DNA of 34,897 bases from Aestuariispira insulae (GTDB lineage Bacteria; Pseudomonadota; Alphaproteobacteria; UBA8366; Aestuariispiraceae). Below the pieces are notes generated by a model. It was given only the letters and a program-made list of their open reading frames with translations, had not been told where the DNA came from and did not search any database. Of the stretch, positions 16,288-24,115 are shown in pieces. The stretch covers positions 1-34,897 of the forward strand of contig NZ_QRDW01000018.1 in NCBI RefSeq assembly GCF_003385955.1. Direction: 5' to 3'. The translations under genes were made by a program, and so were the position numbers. Numbering within the stretch: position 1 is the first letter of the stretch; each line of letters starts with the position of its first letter.

Positions 16288-17278
16288 GATAGGCCTCGAG
16301 GATCTGGTTCATGGATTTTTCCGCCGGATAGCGGTTCGCGATGGTTTCGGCCGCCTTGCATGATAGCTCCTTCAGGGAACCTGAAGCCAAATTGGCATGC
16401 TTTTGAATGAGGGCCGCGAGATGCTTGGTATCTCCGTTCGCGGCGAGGTACCCGTTTTCTTCATGCCGGATCAATTCGGGCAGCCCTCCTACCGCAAAGG
16501 CCGCGACCGGTATGCCGCAGGCCATTGCCTCAAGGGCTGCCATCGGCAGGCCTTCCTTTCGCGACGGCATGCATAGCAGGCTGATTTCGGGCCAAAGATC
16601 ATCCATATCGGAAACGGCACCACGAAAGCGCACGGTTTGACCGTATTTCTCTTGCAGCTCGTCTCGCATCGGGCCGTCGCCGATCATTTCGAACTGTATA
16701 TTGGGCAGCAGGCTTGCCAATTCACAAAATCGATCCGGGCCTTTTTCTTCCGATAACCTGCCGACAAAGGCCACTTTTTGAAAGTGGGTTATTGGCGCGG
16801 TGGCCTCGGCAGGCATTGGGACAAAATTGTTGATTTTCCTAGTCTTGGGCGGAAGCTTTTTTGCAATCTCTTCACTCACCGCGATCGGTTGCGCCAGCCA
16901 GGCGGTCTTTTGGTCAATCAAACTGTAGCAGCGGACCCGACCGGTGCCCGGGTCACCAGAATGATAGGTCGAAACGACCGGAACGCCTGCGAGTCTGGCG
17001 GCAAGGCGCCCCATGAGGCCTGCCTTATAGCCGTGTGTATGGATCAATGCCGGACGATCTGTCAGCACGGACCACAGGAAATGCAGGCTGCCTCGGTATT
17101 TCCGGGCGGCCATTTTCCAACGGTTCAACTTTTTATCCATGGGGTGTGGGCCATAGTCGCGCAGGAATGATACATCCGCCCTGAAACCGCGGCGCGTCAG
17201 CTCCTTCGCCAATACAGATACGTGGGTTTCTATCCCACCCATCGATCTTGAATCCAGCAGCAAGGCAATTGGCTTCAT
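16265..17278 (-). CDS. Glycosyltransferase family 4
   Basis: A 337-aa GT-B glycosyltransferase with a glycine-rich acceptor start (LLLDSRSMGGIETHVSVLA), an acceptor-domain HTHGYKAG segment, the donor-domain start VAFVGRLSEEKGPDRF and the E-x7-E motif in KEGLPMAALEAMACG. The ATG at 17278 follows GAGGAGGAAGAA and a sigma-54 promoter at 17314-17328; an in-frame Met 29 codons earlier would lie upstream of that promoter and is rejected. It is the first gene of the minus-strand EPS operon and overlaps the exosortase gene. It probably adds one of the sugars after the priming reaction; sugar specificity is unknown. Confidence 0.88.
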   Translation of the reverse strand: MKPIALLLDSRSMGGIETHVSVLAKELTRRGFRADVSFLRDYGPHPMDKKLNRWKMAARKYRGSLHFLWSVLTDRPALIHTHGYKAGLMGRLAARLAGVPVVSTYHSGDPGTGRVRCYSLIDQKTAWLAQPIAVSEEIAKKLPPKTRKINNFVPMPAEATAPITHFQKVAFVGRLSEEKGPDRFCELASLLPNIQFEMIGDGPMRDELQEKYGQTVRFRGAVSDMDDLWPEISLLCMPSRKEGLPMAALEAMACGIPVAAFAVGGLPELIRHEENGYLAANGDTKHLAALIQKHANLASGSLKELSCKAAETIANRYPAEKSMNQILEAYHDAGLKL

Positions 17279-17313
17279 TTCTTCCTCCTCAGGAATGTGC
17301 TGAGAGGGTCTCC

Positions 17314-17328
17314 GCAATATGAATGCCA
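17314..17328 (-). promoter_or_regulatory. Sigma-54 promoter of the minus-strand EPS operon
   Basis: On the minus strand TGGCATTCATATTGC has exact GG-N10-GC spacing. Transcription would start near 17303, about 25 bases before the ATG at 17278. It diverges from the promoter at 17481-17495 and shares the two activator-like sites between them. Confidence 0.78.
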
Positions 17329-17363
17329 AGCGGATTTGCCCCGAAAAGGGCTGAATCTGACGC

Positions 17364-17376
17364 AATTTGGGACAGC
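17364..17376 (+). promoter_or_regulatory. Proposed activator site 1 in the divergent promoter region
   Basis: AATTTGGGACAGC matches the reverse complement of the site at 17399-17411 at 12 of 13 positions. The centres are 35 bp apart. It lies about 67 bp upstream of the minus-strand start and about 136 bp upstream of the plus-strand start. Confidence 0.6.
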
Positions 17377-17398
17377 CTCATTTCCATTCCATCAACAT

Positions 17399-17411
17399 GC
17401 TGTCCCAAAAT
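17399..17411 (-). promoter_or_regulatory. Proposed activator site 2 in the divergent promoter region
   Basis: Read on the minus strand this is ATTTTGGGACAGC. With the copy at 17364 it forms a long inverted pair about 100 bp from both divergent sigma-54 starts. That position suits a dimeric or hexameric enhancer-binding protein. Confidence 0.6.
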
Positions 17412-17480
17412 GAGAATCGGTGGCGTGGCATTTTATCTGTGAAGATAGGGTATTAATACTTTTCAATAACTTATCCAGTT

Positions 17481-17495
17481 TGGCGAGATATTTGC
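17481..17495 (+). promoter_or_regulatory. Sigma-54 promoter of the epimerase/priming-transferase unit
   Basis: TGGCGAGATATTTGC has exact GG-N10-GC spacing and a TTTGC -12. Transcription would start near 17506, 25 bases before the ATG at 17531. The 252-base gap between the divergent genes is otherwise non-coding. Confidence 0.76.
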
Positions 17496-17530
17496 GGCCG
17501 GTGTGTCCAGAACTTTTGAAAGGATTGGAT

Positions 17531-18475
17531 ATGGCACGCTATCTGGTGACAGGCGGGGCCGGCTTTATCGGCTCCCATCTCTGTGACGCGTTAAAAAAGC
17601 GCGGTGATCAATTGGTTGTTCTGGATGATCTGAGCAGCGGGAAACGATCAAATCTTCCAGTGGATACGCCCATAATTAAAGGAAGCATTCTGGAGGCAGG
17701 TATGTTGAACAAAGCCTGCCGGAAGATCGACGGCATCTTCCATCTCGCTGCCATTGCATCGGTTCAGAAATGCAACGAAGACTGGGCTGCCACCCACGCA
17801 GTGAATTGTTTCGGCACGGTGCAGGTGTTTGAACAGGCTGCGCAGCTCGGGATTCCGGTCGTTTACGCAAGTTCTGCCGCGGTGTATGGGCAGAGCGGCA
17901 CCCTGCCCCTGTCGGAGGATGCGCCCCTAAACCCGACGTCAGCCTATGGGCTGGACAAGCTGACTAATGAACGTCAGGCGGCGGTTGCCGGTCACGTTCA
18001 TGGTCTGAAAAGCTTTGGCTTACGGTTTTTCAATGTTTACGGCCCGCGGCAGGATCCGCATTCTCCCTATTCCGGTGTCATTTCCATCTTCAACGAAAAA
18101 ATGCAGCGCGGTGAGCCGTTAACCTTGTTCGGGGATGGCACGCAAAGCCGCGATTTTATCTATGTGGCTGATATTGTCGCGATGCTTTTATGCGCCATGC
18201 GCCAAGCGTCTGTGTCTGCGCCGGTTTTCAACGCCTGCACCGGCATCTCCGAAACCCTCAACGGTTTGATCCGCATATTTGCAGACCTTTATGGGCGTGA
18301 TCCGGAAATCATCCATGAAGCGGCACGGGCCGGCGATATTCGAAGATCCGTTGGCGACCCGGGCGGGTTTTCCAATAGGGCAAATATCCGCGCCCTGGTC
18401 TCGCTGGAAGAAGGGCTCGGCCGTTTCATCGAACATATGACCAATCCATCACAGAGCCTGAGGAGGGCAAGCTGA
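17531..18475 (+). CDS. NAD-dependent sugar-nucleotide epimerase (GalE/WbpP-like)
   Basis: A 314-aa extended short-chain dehydrogenase that would convert a UDP-sugar, typically by C4 epimerisation. The Rossmann motif TGGAGFIGSH (about 7-16) binds NAD(H). The catalytic triad is visible as SSAAVYG (Ser) and YGLDK (Tyr-x3-Lys) near 140-160. The substrate-binding segment RFFNVYGPRQDP is conserved. The start at 17531 follows AAAGGA and the sigma-54 promoter. Its TGA shares one base with the next ATG (TGATG). Together with glmS it suggests the EPS contains an amino sugar, perhaps a galacto-configured HexNAc. Specificity cannot be settled by eye. Confidence 0.9.
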   Translation: MARYLVTGGAGFIGSHLCDALKKRGDQLVVLDDLSSGKRSNLPVDTPIIKGSILEAGMLNKACRKIDGIFHLAAIASVQKCNEDWAATHAVNCFGTVQVFEQAAQLGIPVVYASSAAVYGQSGTLPLSEDAPLNPTSAYGLDKLTNERQAAVAGHVHGLKSFGLRFFNVYGPRQDPHSPYSGVISIFNEKMQRGEPLTLFGDGTQSRDFIYVADIVAMLLCAMRQASVSAPVFNACTGISETLNGLIRIFADLYGRDPEIIHEAARAGDIRRSVGDPGGFSNRANIRALVSLEEGLGRFIEHMTNPSQSLRRAS

Positions 18476-20268
18476 TGACTGTTTTGCTTCTGATCCTGAT
18501 TGCTTTGGTACTGTATCATCATGTTTTTTATCCCATGATGATGATCGGCCTGTCTGTTTTGAAACGGAAGCAGGGCAGTCCTGCCGATGAAATTCGACAG
18601 GAGCTTCCCACCGTTCATATTGTCATTCCGGCCTGCAATGAGGCCCGCCAAATCGGCAGGAAGATCAGCTCCCTTGCAGGACTGAACTATCCCAGGGAAA
18701 AACTGGCCGTTACCATCCTTGATGATGGCTCGAACGATTCCACCATTCGAACGGCCAAACAGGCTTTGCGTGAAGCTTCCAGCCTCAAAGTTGCGATTAT
18801 TCCCGGGGTTCGCAACCTGGGCAAGGTCAATCGTCTGAACATGTTTTTGCCGACCGTTCAGGAAGACATCACGGTCATGACGGATGCTTCCGCCATTCTC
18901 TCGCGCGACAGTCTTCGAACAATGGCGAACCATTTCGCCAATCCGTCCGTACAGGTGGTTGCCGGTGGCTATGGTTTGCCGGAGGAAGCCGGTTTTGCCC
19001 AAAAGGTTTATTGGAAACTGCAGCAGGCCATCAAACGGGGAGAGAATGCCCTGGGCGCACTGTGCGGAGCCCATGGTGCATTTTACGGCATCCGGTCCGG
19101 TTTGTTCCGCCCTTTGCCTGATGGCACGATCAACGATGATTTCGTGATCCCGATGCAGATCCTCCTGGAGGAAGGGGGGCTTGCCGTCTATGACCCGGAT
19201 ATCGCCATTCAGGAAAATGCGGTGGATAGTGAAAAACAGGATATGGGACGACGTGTTCGTATTGGTGCGGGCAATCTGCAGCAGATCACCCTGCTGTCCC
19301 AGCCCTTGCTGGGCAATCTGTTTTCCAGTCATGGTTTCTGTTTTCTCTCCGGAAAAATTCTGAGGGTTCTGATGGGGCCGGCATTTTTGGCCTTGGCACT
19401 TCTACTGCCGGTGGCAGCCTTGGCTGATCCGGTCTGGCTGGTGCCTTGCCTGCTGTTTTGGCTGGGGGTTACGATTGCCGCGCTGGCAGAGACCCTGCCG
19501 GGACCGGTTGGCGCGATCGCAAGGATGGGCCGGTATTTGCTGCTGGGGCATTGGTGCTCCATGATTGGCGCGCTTCAATTTGGCCGGCTTGGCCATCAGG
19601 GCTGGACCAAGACAAAGTGGATTGATCTTCAGGGGGGGAACCTGGCGCAGCCGTTGACCTGCCGCTTGAAACGCATGGTCGATTTTCTGATCGCGCTGGT
19701 GAGCTTGGTTCTATTGCTGCCGCTGTTTCCCATGATTGCCTTGGCGATAAAACTGACCAGTCCGGGGCCTGTGATATTTGCGCAGGAACGCATCGGACGG
19801 GCGCTGCCGGACAGAACCGAGATTTTCAAAATGTATAAATTCCGTTCCATGCACCAGGATGCGGAAAAAGGCGGTAAGCCGGTTTGGGCGCAACAGAAAG
19901 ATCCGCGTGTCACCACCATTGGCCGTTTTTTAAGAAAAACCCGTCTGGATGAGCTGCCGCAATTGATCAATGTGCTCAAAGGTGACATGTCCCTGATTGG
20001 CCCGCGGCCGGAACGGCCGGGTTTTTACCAGCAGCTGGACCGGGAAATACCGTTCTTCGCCGACCGGACCTATTGGGTTCGCCCGGGCATAACTGGGCTT
20101 GCCCAGACGGTTCAGGGTTATACCGAAACGGTTGAAGAGGCCCGTACCAAGGCGCTGTACGACCATGTTTATGCATTGAAAACCCACCGGGTATCGGACT
20201 GGCTGCGGACAGATTGCCAGATCGTCTGGGATACCATTGCGGTGATGGCTTTGGGGCGGGGGCGCTGA
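18475..20268 (+). CDS. Fusion of GT2 glycosyltransferase and phosphoglycosyl transferase
   Basis: A 597-aa two-domain protein. Residues 1-25 form a membrane helix. Residues about 45-290 are a GT2 (GT-A fold) domain with VHIVIPACNEARQI, the nucleotide-binding LDDGSNDST and a MTDASAI acidic motif. Two or three hydrophobic helices follow (about 295-360). From about 395 to the end is a WcaJ/PglC-type phosphoglycosyl transferase with the re-entrant helix KRMVDFLIALVSLVLLLPLF, TSPGPV, KFRSM, the catalytic Asp-Glu in RLDELPQLINVLKGDMS and LIGPRPERP. The PGT would load the first sugar-phosphate on undecaprenyl phosphate and the GT2 domain would add the second sugar. PGT-GT fusions are known but uncommon. 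A strong terminator follows. Confidence 0.9.
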   Translation: MTVLLLILIALVLYHHVFYPMMMIGLSVLKRKQGSPADEIRQELPTVHIVIPACNEARQIGRKISSLAGLNYPREKLAVTILDDGSNDSTIRTAKQALREASSLKVAIIPGVRNLGKVNRLNMFLPTVQEDITVMTDASAILSRDSLRTMANHFANPSVQVVAGGYGLPEEAGFAQKVYWKLQQAIKRGENALGALCGAHGAFYGIRSGLFRPLPDGTINDDFVIPMQILLEEGGLAVYDPDIAIQENAVDSEKQDMGRRVRIGAGNLQQITLLSQPLLGNLFSSHGFCFLSGKILRVLMGPAFLALALLLPVAALADPVWLVPCLLFWLGVTIAALAETLPGPVGAIARMGRYLLLGHWCSMIGALQFGRLGHQGWTKTKWIDLQGGNLAQPLTCRLKRMVDFLIALVSLVLLLPLFPMIALAIKLTSPGPVIFAQERIGRALPDRTEIFKMYKFRSMHQDAEKGGKPVWAQQKDPRVTTIGRFLRKTRLDELPQLINVLKGDMSLIGPRPERPGFYQQLDREIPFFADRTYWVRPGITGLAQTVQGYTETVEEARTKALYDHVYALKTHRVSDWLRTDCQIVWDTIAVMALGRGR

Positions 20269-20296
20269 TCCTCCTCACCAGCGTTCGCCCCTATGG

Positions 20297-20329
20297 AAGG
20301 GAGAGGTTGCAGCCTCTCCCTTCTTTTTT
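20297..20329 (+). terminator. Rho-independent terminator after the priming transferase
   Basis: AAGGGAGAGG (20297-20306) pairs perfectly with CCTCTCCCTT (20313-20322) around TTGCAG, followed by C and six T. It ends the epimerase/transferase unit 28 bases past the stop and separates it from the STAS unit. Confidence 0.92.
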
Positions 20330-20344
20330 ATGTCATTTTGACAC

Positions 20345-20358
20345 ACTGCCCCAAACTG
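20345..20358 (-). promoter_or_regulatory. Proposed activator site upstream of the STAS unit
   Basis: On the minus strand it reads CAGTTTGGGGCAGT, matching AATTTGGGACAGC at 10 of 13 core positions. It lies about 92 bp upstream of the start expected from the promoter at 20417-20431. Confidence 0.5.
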
Positions 20359-20416
20359 ACAGGCCCATCTTGTTTGAGGAAGTCAATAAGTCATTGTAAA
20401 ATATAAATAAAATCAA

Positions 20417-20431
20417 TGGCACTCTCCTTGC
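20417..20431 (+). promoter_or_regulatory. Sigma-54 promoter of the STAS/export/signalling operon
   Basis: TGGCACTCTCCTTGC is the best -24/-12 match in the window, with the full TGGCAC and TTGC elements and GG-N10-GC spacing. Transcription would start near 20443, 19 bases before the ATG at 20462. Confidence 0.88.
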
Positions 20432-20461
20432 TCCTTACCTGGCAGGAAAAGGAGAAACATC

Positions 20462-20830
20462 ATGCTGACACTCACCTATCAAACCGACACTTCTGAAAAT
20501 GTTAGCCTGTCCGGCCCGTTGGATGCGGTGTCTATCTCGGCAAACCGCGACCTGGGGGCGGAACTCGCCACCCTCCAAACCGAACATATTGTGCTGGATT
20601 TGAAGGATGTCCCCTTCATGGATGCCTCTGGACTGGGTTTGCTGAGCTATCTGTTTAAACGGCTGACTGAAACCGGCCGCTCCCTGGAGCTTGCCAATGT
20701 GCAGGTCCAGCCGCTTGGGTTCCTGAACCGTCTGGGGGTTGCCTCAATTTTCGGTCTTGAAGCGATCGCGGAGACCGGTGCGCTGCCAGGCATTGCACTC
20801 GAAGAAGCTGTTCAGCAAAAGGCGGCCTGA
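20462..20830 (+). CDS. STAS-domain protein (anti-sigma-factor antagonist type)
   Basis: A 122-aa single STAS domain. The phosphorylatable serine region is intact: VPFMDASGLGLLSYL, with Ser56 at the SpoIIAA/RsbV/SypA position. The N-terminal strand pattern (NVSLSGPLDAVSI) fits the family. The start has AAAAGGAG upstream. It is the first gene of a sigma-54-driven operon, as sypA is in the Vibrio fischeri syp locus, where an unphosphorylated STAS protein is needed for biofilm formation. No RsbW-type kinase or PP2C phosphatase that would set Ser56 phosphorylation is encoded in this window, so the partner must be elsewhere or the switch works differently. Confidence 0.9.
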   Translation: MLTLTYQTDTSENVSLSGPLDAVSISANRDLGAELATLQTEHIVLDLKDVPFMDASGLGLLSYLFKRLTETGRSLELANVQVQPLGFLNRLGVASIFGLEAIAETGALPGIALEEAVQQKAA

Positions 20831-20832
20831 TC

Positions 20833-21228
20833 ATGCGGGGCATTATAACAATTCTGACCCTGGCGGTGCTTTCCGCCTGTTCCAGCCCGGTATGGCCGCC
20901 AGAGCGCGGTGGTGGAATGGCGGAACGGACACCGGCCGCCAGGCATGCGGTTTTCAGCAAGGTGACAGACAGTCGCCGGGACCGTCTATTTGACCGGCTC
21001 ATGGTTCTTGAGACGGCATTGGAAGCAATGATCGCCGACGGTGCGGATCGAAAGGCCCGTGCCGAAGTGAACCTGGCGCAGAAAAAGACGGTTCGGATCC
21101 GTCGCGAGATTGCTGGTCATCTTTTTGGTGAGGCTGAAAAGGATCTGATTGCCTTGAAAGAGCGCCTGAATCGCATCCGGAACCGCATTTATCCATTCAA
21201 TGACCGAGATGAACCCAGGGATCTGTGA
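20833..21228 (+). CDS. Small coiled-coil lipoprotein
   Basis: A 131-aa protein starting two bases after the STAS stop (TGATCATG). The signal MRGIITILTLAVLSAC ends in lipobox LSAC with Cys16. The mature part is highly charged and helical, with probable coiled coil from about 50 to 120 (repeated Lys, Arg and Glu with Leu spacing). It ends NRIYPFNDRDEPRDL. I recognise no family. The position between a STAS protein and a Wza-like exporter parallels sypB, which encodes an OmpA-like envelope protein, but the sequence shows no OmpA domain. It may assist assembly or stability of the export channel. Confidence 0.78.
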   Translation: MRGIITILTLAVLSACSSPVWPPERGGGMAERTPAARHAVFSKVTDSRRDRLFDRLMVLETALEAMIADGADRKARAEVNLAQKKTVRIRREIAGHLFGEAEKDLIALKERLNRIRNRIYPFNDRDEPRDL

Positions 21229-21256
21229 CCGATCCCAAATTGTGAGGAGAACAGCC

Positions 21257-23383
21257 ATGTGCACTGCAATGCATTGGTTCAAGAAACTGATTATCGGGAT
21301 TGCCTTTGCTTGTGCAGCCTCTATCGCACAGGCGGCTCCCACGGAAAACCAGCCGCTTCAGGTTGGTGATGTGTTGAAGATTTTTCTGCCCGGTGAAGAG
21401 GCATTCGACCAGGCGTTCCAAATCCGTGCGGATGGCTCAGTCATTCTGCCGGAAGTTGGTGAGATTGACTTGGCGGGCATGCCGCTAAGTGAGGCGGAGC
21501 AGACCATTCGGGACCGGCTGTCGGTCGCTTATCGGGATCTTGGCCGTCTGGAGGTTTCCCTCTCTGACCGGCGTTTGCTGATCCAGGTTCTTGGCCTGGT
21601 GAACGAGCCGGGGGAAGTGGACCTGGCGGCGACCGCCAACATTCAAACAGCCATTCAGGTGGCTGGCGGACTGAAGCAGGGCGCGCAGCTGGACCGGCTG
21701 CAGTTGCGCCGCGGCAGTCTGGTGGTGACCTTCAATTACAAGGAATATCTTGATACCGGCGATATTGCCATTCTGCCTTCCCTGAAACCGAAGGATATCG
21801 TTTTTGTCCCGGCCTCGCCGTTGATCGGCAATGTGCAGGTGAATTTTGACGCGCAAACCCTGACCGCTGCCGGCGACGGCACGGAAGACGGCACGGCGGT
21901 CAAGGTTTTCGGGGAAGTGATCAGCCCGGGTTCTTTTGCCTATAAAACCGGGCAGTCGGTTGTTGATTTGATCATGCGGGCTGGCGGTGTGACCCGCTAT
22001 GCCGGTGTTGAAAAGATCCGGGTGATGAATGGGGATGAACCGGCCCTGTTCGACCTGAAGCAGTATCTGGATACAGGGGATAAGGACAGCCTGCCGGAAA
22101 TCCGACCGGGTTCGACCATATATGTCCCGATCCGGGTGGAAGAGGTCAAGTCAGGCGGTCGCACTGTTTATGTGATGGGCGAGGTGGCCAAGCCCGGTGC
22201 CTTTGAAATGACCGAAGGCGCATCCTTCTTTGATATCCTGGCCAATTCGGGCGGGCCGAATCGCTATGCCGAAACCCGCCAGCTGCGCGTGATCCGTGCC
22301 AATGGTGAGGTGGTGCCGTTTGATCTTGGCGGTTACACGGAAGGCCGGGGCACCAATCAGGTTCCGGTGATCCAGCCAGGCGACGCGATTTTCGTGCCGG
22401 AGAAGGCGGATCAGCTGGAAAAATCCTGGCTCAAGATTTCACCGGAACGCGCGATCCAGATCATCGGCCAGGTGGTGCGTCCCGGCCGGTATGAATGGTC
22501 TGACGAAATGTCCATGCTGGATCTGCTGGCCCATGCGGGCGGTCCGACACGCCAGGCGGATATGTCCAAGCTTCAAATCCTGAAAACCGGTGAAGGCAAA
22601 GCCAGCACCATTGACTTTGACCTGCAGAAATTCATCGACCATGGCGGCGCGCTTTCTGATCTGCCTGTGTTGAAAGCCGGTTATACGGTGATGATCCCGG
22701 AACTGCCGCGAGATCCGTCCGATAATAAGGCGCAATGGGTGCGTCAGGCCTCAGACCGGTCCATTTATGTCATGGGGGCTGTCGGCTCCCCCGGGCGGTA
22801 TGCCTTCAATGATAATCTCCATTTCCTGGATATCATTGCGGCTGCGGACGGCCCGCGCACCGATGCGGATCTCCAGAATATCCGGGTCACCCATCGTGGC
22901 CATTCCGACAGTCGGGTCACGCCATTGAACCTTTCTCTCTATTTTGAAACAGGCGATGAAACCCTGCTGCCGCGTGTTCTGCCGGGCGATGTGATCTATG
23001 TGCCGTCCCGGAACCGGGACTGGACTGAGGTTCCGTCCGGCCAGATGGTTCGGGTGATCGGTTCTGTCGGTTCTCCCGGCCGCTACAAGTTCGATGACAG
23101 CATGACCATCCTGGATCTGCTGGCGGAAGCCGGGGGCCCTTCTGCCGATGCCTGGGCGGAAAAGATTGTCGTGGTGAATCTGGTGGAGGGCGAGCCGAAG
23201 GCACAGGCCTTTGATCTGGTGAATTTCGCACGCCAAGGGGATTTCGGTTCCCTGCCCGTGATCCGCGCGGGCGATACGGTCTATGTGCCCAGCATCGAGC
23301 AAAGCGACTGGAAGATTTTCATGAATGGTGTGCGGGACGTGGTGTCGATCACCTCTGTCTTCGCCCTGCTGGGAGGGCTTTGA
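21257..23383 (+). CDS. Polysaccharide export protein with PES and six SLBB domains (Wza-like)
   Basis: A 708-aa exported protein. The signal peptide covers about residues 1-26 (cleavage after AQA; no lipobox). A Poly_export/PES domain (about 30-110) starts with LQVGDVLKIFLPGEEAF. Six SLBB-type repeats follow, each beginning with a [IV]xV[ILMF]G.V..PG motif near residues 115, 214, 303, 400, 503 and 598, and closing with a GDxIYVP-like strand. The last residues (VVSITSVFALLGGL) are hydrophobic and may form the membrane-inserting helix. Wza has one PES and about two to three SLBB-like units and is a lipoprotein, so this is an elongated variant able to span more periplasm. The ATG at 21257 follows TGAGGAG. 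It would form the outer-membrane exit for the EPS. Confidence 0.88.
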   Translation: MCTAMHWFKKLIIGIAFACAASIAQAAPTENQPLQVGDVLKIFLPGEEAFDQAFQIRADGSVILPEVGEIDLAGMPLSEAEQTIRDRLSVAYRDLGRLEVSLSDRRLLIQVLGLVNEPGEVDLAATANIQTAIQVAGGLKQGAQLDRLQLRRGSLVVTFNYKEYLDTGDIAILPSLKPKDIVFVPASPLIGNVQVNFDAQTLTAAGDGTEDGTAVKVFGEVISPGSFAYKTGQSVVDLIMRAGGVTRYAGVEKIRVMNGDEPALFDLKQYLDTGDKDSLPEIRPGSTIYVPIRVEEVKSGGRTVYVMGEVAKPGAFEMTEGASFFDILANSGGPNRYAETRQLRVIRANGEVVPFDLGGYTEGRGTNQVPVIQPGDAIFVPEKADQLEKSWLKISPERAIQIIGQVVRPGRYEWSDEMSMLDLLAHAGGPTRQADMSKLQILKTGEGKASTIDFDLQKFIDHGGALSDLPVLKAGYTVMIPELPRDPSDNKAQWVRQASDRSIYVMGAVGSPGRYAFNDNLHFLDIIAAADGPRTDADLQNIRVTHRGHSDSRVTPLNLSLYFETGDETLLPRVLPGDVIYVPSRNRDWTEVPSGQMVRVIGSVGSPGRYKFDDSMTILDLLAEAGGPSADAWAEKIVVVNLVEGEPKAQAFDLVNFARQGDFGSLPVIRAGDTVYVPSIEQSDWKIFMNGVRDVVSITSVFALLGGL

Positions 23384-23385
23384 TC

Positions 23386-24114
23386 ATGAGCCGCCTCCAT
23401 GATGTCGCCCCGCTGCCGATCGAATATGATGAAACCGCGTCGATCTACGCAAAGACCGTGGCAAAGGATCATCGCACGATCCTGTTCACCTCCGCCGACC
23501 GTGGGGAGGGGGTTTCAACTATCGCCTACGCGATCGCCCAAAAGGCCGCAGCCAGCGGACGTCGCACTTTGTTGATGGAATTCAACACCTACCGGCCCTT
23601 TTTAAACGGAGTTCTGCAACTCCCGACAAGCGATTGGCGACTGGACCAGTTGGATATCGAACGGGATATCTTCACGGTCTCGGGCACCAAACTTTCGTTC
23701 CTGCCGGCACCGCACCGCCAGAGTTTTCCCGTGGAAACGAGAAAACCGGAAATCATTCAGGAAGCGCTGGCAAGCATGCTGGAAGACTATGATCTGGTGA
23801 TCGCCGATGCCCCCTGCCTTTGCAGGCCCAATCTCAACGGTATTCCGACAAAGATGCTGGCCGCGCATTTTGCCAGCACCGTTCTTGTGGTTGCCAGCAA
23901 CAAGACCTCGTCAAACCTCATAGCCCGTGCGGTGGAGCAACTGGTCGACGCGGAGATCTGCCTCGCCGGTGCCGTGCTGAATGATCAGATTTATCCATCC
24001 CTGTTCAAAGAGCTGGAACGGCAATTCTCCAAGGCGGGCGGGATCGGCCGGAAAATCTGGTCGTTGGTAGCACCCCGTCTGCGCCAGGCTTCCTTCATGA
24101 CGGATAGTTTTTGA
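23386..24114 (+). CDS. CpsD/BY-kinase-like P-loop protein with altered Walker A
   Basis: A 242-aa cytoplasmic protein with the fold and motif order of CpsD/CapB or the exosortase-locus ATPase: Walker A region TSADRGEGVSTIAYAIA (35-51), A' region TLLMEFNTYRP (61-71) and Walker B DLVIADAPCL (136-145). The signature Lys of GEGKST is Val43, and the A' aspartates are Glu65 and Asn67. There is no C-terminal tyrosine cluster. Catalytic activity is therefore doubtful, and it may act as a structural co-polymerase partner of the chain-length protein at 9.7 kb. The ATG at 23386 follows GGGAGGG and sits two bases after the export gene stop. sypD holds the same position in the syp locus. Confidence 0.82.
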   Translation: MSRLHDVAPLPIEYDETASIYAKTVAKDHRTILFTSADRGEGVSTIAYAIAQKAAASGRRTLLMEFNTYRPFLNGVLQLPTSDWRLDQLDIERDIFTVSGTKLSFLPAPHRQSFPVETRKPEIIQEALASMLEDYDLVIADAPCLCRPNLNGIPTKMLAAHFASTVLVVASNKTSSNLIARAVEQLVDAEICLAGAVLNDQIYPSLFKELERQFSKAGGIGRKIWSLVAPRLRQASFMTDSF

Positions 24115-24115
24115 G

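Noticed and set aside
18289-19332. 347-codon open frame on the minus strand opposite the epimerase and GT2/PGT genes
   Set aside because: It runs antisense to two clear enzyme genes, has no ribosome site or motif, and ends inside the epimerase.
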